From: DATKLL01 sp035542475
GTDB taxonomy: Bacteria > Desulfobacterota > Syntrophia > Syntrophales > UBA2185
NCBI GenBank assembly: GCA_035542475.1
Contig: DATKLL010000194.1
Location: forward strand, 8,007-72,006
Direction: 5' to 3'
Length of the DNA: 64,000 nt
Shown here: piece by piece, positions 60,263 through 64,000 of the stretch
How the letters are laid out: each line of letters starts with the position of its first letter
How positions within the stretch are numbered: the stretch's first letter is position 1
Notes under the pieces: generated by a model
Seen by the model: the letters and a program-made list of their open reading frames with translations, nothing else
The model's database searches: none
Told to the model about the DNA's origin: nothing
Position numbers and translations under genes: made by a program

Positions 60263-60606
60263 ATTTACTTCTTCCCCTAAGTCACTAGGCCATCAGTTTA
60301 TGGTCTACCGGGTTACGTGATTTTTCACTCTCAATGTTTACCGGATTATCTGTACACCAAAATCTGGGATTTAGCCATGGAAAAGCATTAGACTGCAGCA
60401 ATTACCGATCGTAACCTTCTATCTTCTATTAACAAATTGATTTCAAAGACTACAGGAAGGAAGTCATAAAAAGAAGGTTGTTTAGTTCACCTCAAGTCTT
60501 CATCCTATCCATAAGGGTGAGATAATAGAATACAGTTTGAAAGTATGTATATCTCAGAAAGTCAATTTCCCCTTTTTGGAATGAAAATGCTATTTTAAGA
60601 TATTCC

Positions 60607-60806
60607 TTGACTTCTGAAGAGGGATGCCATAAAAAAGCACAATTGCATTTTGGCTTACCTATCAGAAAGATAGGGGTGCGTTAGCTGGATAAGACATTTT
60701 GAAGTGCAAAGGTGGCCACCATGCTCTTTAGAGTGAGGTGGCTTTCTTCTTTCCGCCAAATTGTCAATTCGACTTTTGGGAAATTTTAGAAAGGAGGATG
60801 CAAATT
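60607..60806 (+). promoter_or_regulatory. Promoter and structured leader of the cold-shock gene
   Basis: TTGACT (60607-60612) with 17-base spacer to TAAAAA (60630-60635) gives a start near 60642 and a leader of about 165 bases, long as in cspA-type genes. Two hairpins lie in it: CCTATC-AGAAA-GATAGG (60658-60674) and GCCACC..GGTGGC (60715-60742) followed by TTTCTTCTTT. The upstream part 60263-60606 holds no gene. Confidence 0.5.
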
Positions 60807-61004
60807 ATGCCCGAAGGAAAAGTAAAGTGGTTCAATGAAAAAAAGGGCTTTGGTTTCATCGAAAATGATGAGGGTGGCGACGTGTTTGTTCATCACAGCG
60901 CAATAGTAGGAGGCATCAAGACCTTACAAGAAGGCCAGCGTGTCAGCTTCGATGTAGCGCAGGGTAAGAAAGGTCCGGCAGCAGAAAACGTAAAACCGTT
61001 ATAA
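60807..61004 (+). CDS. Cold-shock domain protein
   Basis: 65 residues from ATG 60807 (AAGGAGG 9 bases upstream). GKVKWFNEKKGFGFIE (RNP1) and DVFVHHSAI (RNP2) with FDVAQGKKGPAAENVKPL complete the CspA fold. It is an RNA chaperone that melts secondary structure. Longer reading frames from 60738 add non-family sequence. It may be co-expressed with the RRM protein 95 bases downstream. Confidence 0.95.
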   Translation: MPEGKVKWFNEKKGFGFIENDEGGDVFVHHSAIVGGIKTLQEGQRVSFDVAQGKKGPAAENVKPL

Positions 61005-61099
61005 AATTCATTACCGGTCAGGAAGAGACTTTCCACATGTAACTTTCAAGGCCTATATGGGTGCCTCTTCTTGTCAGTCAAAAGAAAGAAGGACAAAAA

Positions 61100-61360
61100 A
61101 TGCAAAATAAACTTTATGTAGGAAATCTTGACCGCTCTGTGACCAAAGAGGATCTGAAGACTCTGTTCTCTAATCACGGCGAGGTCAGAGAATCAAAGCT
61201 GATCGAAGGCAAAGGATTCGGATTCGTTGAAATGTCGAATCAAGCTGAAGCTGAATTAGCGAAGAAAGTATTGAACGGGAGCGATTTCAAAGGGCGCAAA
61301 TTGAAGGTTGACATTGCCCAACCACCGAAAAATAGAATGAGAGGCCAAAGATATCGTTAA
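61100..61360 (+). CDS. RRM-type RNA-binding protein
   Basis: 86 residues from ATG 61100 (AAGGA 8 bases upstream). RNP2 is LYVGNL (residues 4-9), RNP1 is KGFGFVEM (about 38-45). The glycine-poor basic tail QPPKNRMRGQRYR is typical of short bacterial RRM proteins induced with cold-shock genes. It probably binds single-stranded RNA. Confidence 0.93.
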   Translation: MQNKLYVGNLDRSVTKEDLKTLFSNHGEVRESKLIEGKGFGFVEMSNQAEAELAKKVLNGSDFKGRKLKVDIAQPPKNRMRGQRYR

Positions 61361-61456
61361 AAATAACTGTGCAGTTATCCGTCCCAAGTGACGAAACAGC
61401 ATGAAGGCCTCTATTGACCCACTGATTGGGAAAAGATTGATGAAATAGGGGTTCAG

Positions 61457-61708
61457 TTACTTTTTGGTATCTTTAACTTCTTTATTTAAATGCGTTGCGA
61501 GATCACATCCACCTGCATTCCACTTTCCTTCAGGGAACACCCATCTTGAGCAGTACTGCTTATTATTGAATGTCTCAATATTGCTGCACCCGATGCACTT
61601 TTCTATGATGGTCTTGCATTCATTGCTTATGATGCACTTGCCTTTTCCCATCATTGGGCATTCTTTTCCTTTTCTGATTGTAGTGCATATCATTTTATTT
61701 TTTTCCAT
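61457..61708 (-). CDS. PxxKW-family cysteine-rich protein
   Basis: 83 residues. Cys-rich throughout: ICTTIRKGKECPMMGKGKCIISNECKTIIEKCIGCSNIE and YCSRWVFPEGKWNAGGCDLATHL, with the PEGKW and GGCDLATHL signature of PxxKW cysteine-rich proteins, which are common in Desulfobacterota. Eight cysteines could hold an Fe-S cluster or zinc. GAGGTGAAT precedes ATG 61708. Role unknown. Confidence 0.8.
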   Translation of the reverse strand: MEKNKMICTTIRKGKECPMMGKGKCIISNECKTIIEKCIGCSNIETFNNKQYCSRWVFPEGKWNAGGCDLATHLNKEVKDTKK

Positions 61709-61774
61709 ATTCACCTCAGATGCATCCAGTTAATTAAAAAAGTAAATGAGCCAACATGCGTGACTTTCTTATGT

Positions 61775-62395
61775 CTATATATGACTACCATGCCCGCTTT
61801 GGGGAGCGATCATTGCCGGAGTTGATTTGGCAGGAATCTTACCCGTAACATTGTCATAGAAGGCCCTAATTTTTTCTATGTCGGACTCAATATCCCCGCA
61901 AGGCATGAGCGTTGGGCCGAAACCTCCCATCTTGCGTACATAATCGATAAAACCCATTACGATGGGGATATCGGCGCCCTGAGCGATGCGATAGAACCCC
62001 GTCTTCCAGTATTTGACCTTCTTTCGCGTTCCTTCGGGAGCAACCACCATTACCATTTTTGCCCTTATTTTGAAGGTCTTAATCATTTGCGCTACAATAT
62101 CTCCGGATTTTGAGCGGCTTATAGGAATACCGCCCAGCCATTTGAAGAAGCTACCGAAAGGCCATCGAAAGAGAGAATCCTTACCCAGCCAGTTCATCTT
62201 CATCTTGAAGGCAAATACTATGGCCAGACCGATGGGAAAATCCCAGTTTGAGGTATGCGGCGCGGCTATCACGACAAATTTCGGAATTTTGGGAAGCTGG
62301 CCTGATCTCCTCCATCCGAAGATTCTTAAAACAACTATGGAAAGAACCTGCAGCAGGTTTCTCAGAATTGGAATATCAAAAATGGTGTAGCTCAT
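61775..62395 (-). CDS. Lysophospholipid acyltransferase (PlsC-like)
   Basis: 206 residues. HX4D motif as HTSNWD (about residues 47-52), substrate motif VAPEGTRKK (about 118-126) and PIVMGFIDYVRK, all part of the PlsC acyltransferase fold, with a hydrophobic N-terminus near the membrane. It would acylate a glycerophospholipid intermediate. It is shorter than typical PlsC and belongs to the compact PlsC-like group with a WLGGIPISRS segment. It follows the PAS remnant by 28 bases on the same strand. Confidence 0.88.
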   Translation of the reverse strand: MSYTIFDIPILRNLLQVLSIVVLRIFGWRRSGQLPKIPKFVVIAAPHTSNWDFPIGLAIVFAFKMKMNWLGKDSLFRWPFGSFFKWLGGIPISRSKSGDIVAQMIKTFKIRAKMVMVVAPEGTRKKVKYWKTGFYRIAQGADIPIVMGFIDYVRKMGGFGPTLMPCGDIESDIEKIRAFYDNVTGKIPAKSTPAMIAPQSGHGSHI

Positions 62396-62423
62396 AAGGA
62401 TTAATTTTTTTCCAAGTTTATTC

Positions 62424-62576
62424 TTATTGGTTAGCCATAGAGATTGTCATGTCTTCTTCGATGAACATCATTGCAGTGCCGGTGTTATCGAAGATAGCTC
62501 TGTATCGATTCTCACTCTCCTGCATCTTCACAAGTTCATTGATCAGTTGTGCCTTGGTCTTCTTCTCATTTTTCAT
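62424..62576 (-). pseudogene. PAS-domain sensor remnant
   Basis: 50 residues from ATG 62576 with a good GAGGAA site 8 bases upstream. The chain QLINELVKMQESENRYRAIFDNTGTAMMFIEEDMTISMANQ is the linker and first strands of a PAS domain, then a TAA stop falls in mid-domain. No further PAS or kinase sequence follows before the acyltransferase gene, so the rest has been deleted or the frame was truncated. A functional 50-residue peptide cannot be excluded. Confidence 0.7.
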
Positions 62577-62945
62577 GATAGTATTCCTCGAATGCCATCT
62601 TGGGATTTTTGTGAAAAATACCTCCCATGTTGAATAAACATATATCACATTTTAAGTCAGATTTCTGCCACTTTATCTCCCTGTTAAGAAATTTATATAA
62701 TGCAAACTGCGGTATTTTAGTTTGTTTTAGTTAATAACCATATGTGACCATGTATTACACCATCTCTTTCAGGGTAGTTTGTACCTATCGTTATCCTTCC
62801 TTTTATTTCTTATTGTTTCCTGCTTAATAAGTAGACTAATTTAATATCCAAAAGCCATTACTGATATTTTGAAAGATTAATCAGAAATAGGAACTGCAAA
62901 ACTCAACTTCTTAACTATAATAAACTATATAAGGGGGGGATATCA

Positions 62946-63189
62946 GTGAAGAAAAAGAAAGAAAGAAAAAAAAATTGTAACTGGTCATATCAAAGTGAAA
63001 AGAAGGTATGGAGATCGTTTTTTTCGGGAACGTATAACCCAAACCATAAGAAGCATACTCGCCAATCTGCACCCCGATGCTGATGAAATTGATATAAAAT
63101 TCTACCCGGACGGGCTACCAGCTGTTTTGTCATCACAAATTAATCACATATTTACAATTAGAGGCTCAATGCCACAAATGATTGTCTGA
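62946..63189 (+). CDS. Possible small protein split by a frame change in an A9 run
   Basis: GTG 62946 follows a strong AAGGGGGG site, but its frame runs only 44 codons. A second frame, from near 62970 to 63189, reads IVTGHIKVKRRYGDRFFRERITQTIRSILANLHPDADEIDIKF and looks coherent. Removing one A from the nine-A run (62966-62974) would join them into about 80 residues. Frame change, an insertion or a read error could explain it. A weak start at 62995 is the alternative. No family recognised. The gap 62577-62945 holds nothing else. Confidence 0.4.
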
Positions 63190-63306
63190 GCCAACCTAAC
63201 AGCAAGCGGGGAGCGAAGATGCTGTGAAATAAAAATATTTCTAACATAATGTATGATAGGTTAATAATTGTAAGCCATAAAGACTAAATTTATAAGGAGA
63301 CAGGTC

Positions 63307-63786
63307 ATGAAAAGAAAAGCTTATAGAGTCATTTTTCCATTTACACTCGTTGTGATGGTGGCGTTTCTATCCACTATTTTTTTCATCAGTGCAAATCTTT
63401 CTTTTGCAGCCACAGACAAAGAGGAATCGACGGCTGATGCCAAAAAATCTGCGGTCGAGTATACTGAGGCCCGCATCAAACAGCTTCACGACGCGCTAAA
63501 GATCACCGACGCCCAAAAGGACTTATGGAATAACCTGACCCAGGTAATGCGGGAAAATGCAAAAGAAATGGATGCCCTTACCAAGGGCAGTACTGAAAAG
63601 ACTAAGAATATGAATGCCGTCGAGCATATGAAATTCCACAGCCAAATTACCGAAACCCATTCAAATCAGATGAAGAGGTTCATCCCACCTTTCGAAGCGC
63701 TCTATAACAGCATGTCGGATGAACAGAAGAAAATTACCGATACAATATTCCAGACAGGCAAACATGGAAAACGGAAGATGAAATGA
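63307..63786 (+). CDS. Spy/CpxP-like periplasmic protein
   Basis: 159 residues. Signal peptide about residues 1-36 (LSFA-AT). The mature part is alpha-helical with YTEARIKQLHDALKITDAQKDLWNNLTQVMRENAKEMDALTKG and FEALYNSMSDEQKKITDTIF, the LTXXQ pattern (here IT/DAQ and MSDEQ) of Spy and CpxP chaperones or metal-binding proteins. It may protect periplasmic proteins or sense envelope stress. AAGGAGACAGGTC precedes the ATG. Confidence 0.85.
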   Translation: MKRKAYRVIFPFTLVVMVAFLSTIFFISANLSFAATDKEESTADAKKSAVEYTEARIKQLHDALKITDAQKDLWNNLTQVMRENAKEMDALTKGSTEKTKNMNAVEHMKFHSQITETHSNQMKRFIPPFEALYNSMSDEQKKITDTIFQTGKHGKRKMK

Positions 63787-63857
63787 GCGTCATATTGTAC
63801 AATTAAAACATTGACACCAGAAGGCGATTGGCGACAATCCAAGAATGGGGTGCATTT

Positions 63858-64000
63858 ATGAAAACATCAAATACATGGAATTTTAGATCCATAGTGTGCA
63901 AGATTATGATAGGGCTTGTGTTAGCTGTAATGATCGGCAGTATAGACGTGATGCCGGCTATTGGAAGAGATGACCGTGAACGCAATGAAAGACATGACTA
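63858..64000 (+). CDS. Exported protein, partial at window edge
   Basis: 47 visible codons: MKTSNTWNFRSIVCKIMIGL, a hydrophobic signal core (VLAVMIGSIDVMPA), then the strongly charged RDDRERNERHD. The rest lies beyond the window. The ATG has only a weak GGGG upstream. A signal peptide followed by an Arg/Asp/His-rich start resembles RcnB-like or repeat proteins, but this cannot be checked. Confidence 0.5.
   Translation, partial: MKTSNTWNFRSIVCKIMIGLVLAVMIGSIDVMPAIGRDDRERNERHD

Noticed and set aside
60642..60760. Cold-shock leader as a cyclic di-GMP riboswitch
   Set aside because: The conserved GEMM core sequences were looked for and are absent.

Overview
The window looks like a chromosome segment of an anaerobic, Gram-negative, probably syntrophic bacterium of the Desulfobacterota (Syntrophales-like). 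This is an inference from gene content: lipoproteins, exosortase (PEP-CTERM) substrates, many acyl-CoA and CoA-transfer enzymes, phosphotransbutyrylase/butyrate kinase, a tungsten aldehyde oxidoreductase with a polyferredoxin, DUF362 ferredoxin proteins, a PxxKW cysteine-rich protein, a probable selenoprotein and dispersed REP-like palindromes. No rRNA, tRNA, CRISPR array, prophage or complete insertion sequence was seen. The window cuts a cupin gene at the left edge and a secreted-protein gene at the right edge.

Layout. 1-2.5 kb: small housekeeping-type genes (cupin, nitroreductase, thioesterase) separated by REP-like palindromes. 2.5-5.2 kb: two PEP-CTERM transcription units on the minus strand, each preceded by the same regulatory layout (sigma-54-like -24/-12 element plus two 17-bp boxes about 91 bp apart), flanking a pentapeptide-repeat protein and a periplasmic rhodanese. 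5.2-22 kb: acyl-CoA and organic-acid metabolism: DUF362 ferredoxin protein, MarR regulator with a shared operator in front of an enoyl-CoA hydratase, MFS transporter, ketopantoate reductase family protein, class III CoA-transferase, a DsbA-family protein with an in-frame UGA at the first catalytic cysteine, an operon of DUF2284, two phosphotransacylases and butyrate kinase, and a patatin/acyl-CoA dehydrogenase pair. 22-34 kb: Nudix hydrolase, a large PAS hybrid kinase, an Old Yellow Enzyme-type reductase, two metallo-beta-lactamase-fold hydrolases, a PleD-like diguanylate cyclase and a BON lipoprotein behind a perfect CRP-type palindrome. 34-42 kb: Dcu-type dicarboxylate transporter, Fe-S proteins, a second perfect CRP-type site before a 51-residue membrane protein, an S1-domain protein and a Na/Pi cotransporter.

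42.3-46 kb holds the most unusual metabolic gene: one 1073-residue reading frame joining an iron-containing alcohol dehydrogenase to a tungsten aldehyde:ferredoxin oxidoreductase, followed by a four-cluster ferredoxin. Base and codon use change sharply at the fusion point. Together these would interconvert alcohol, aldehyde and acid while exchanging electrons between NAD(P)H and ferredoxin. Phosphotransbutyrylase/butyrate kinase and the CoA-transferase could connect this to acyl-CoA pools.

46-64 kb: PilZ protein with an N-terminal ribbon-helix-helix-like segment, acetyltransferases, EamA transporter, CHASE2-adenylate cyclase (a possible cAMP source for the CRP-type sites), M48 protease with SH3 partner, a disulfide-reductase-like flavoprotein lacking the usual catalytic histidine, a Cache/HAMP/PAS histidine kinase, cold-shock and RRM proteins, a lysophospholipid acyltransferase, a PAS-domain remnant and a Spy-like periplasmic protein.

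All functions are read from sequence motifs by eye; no database search was run.
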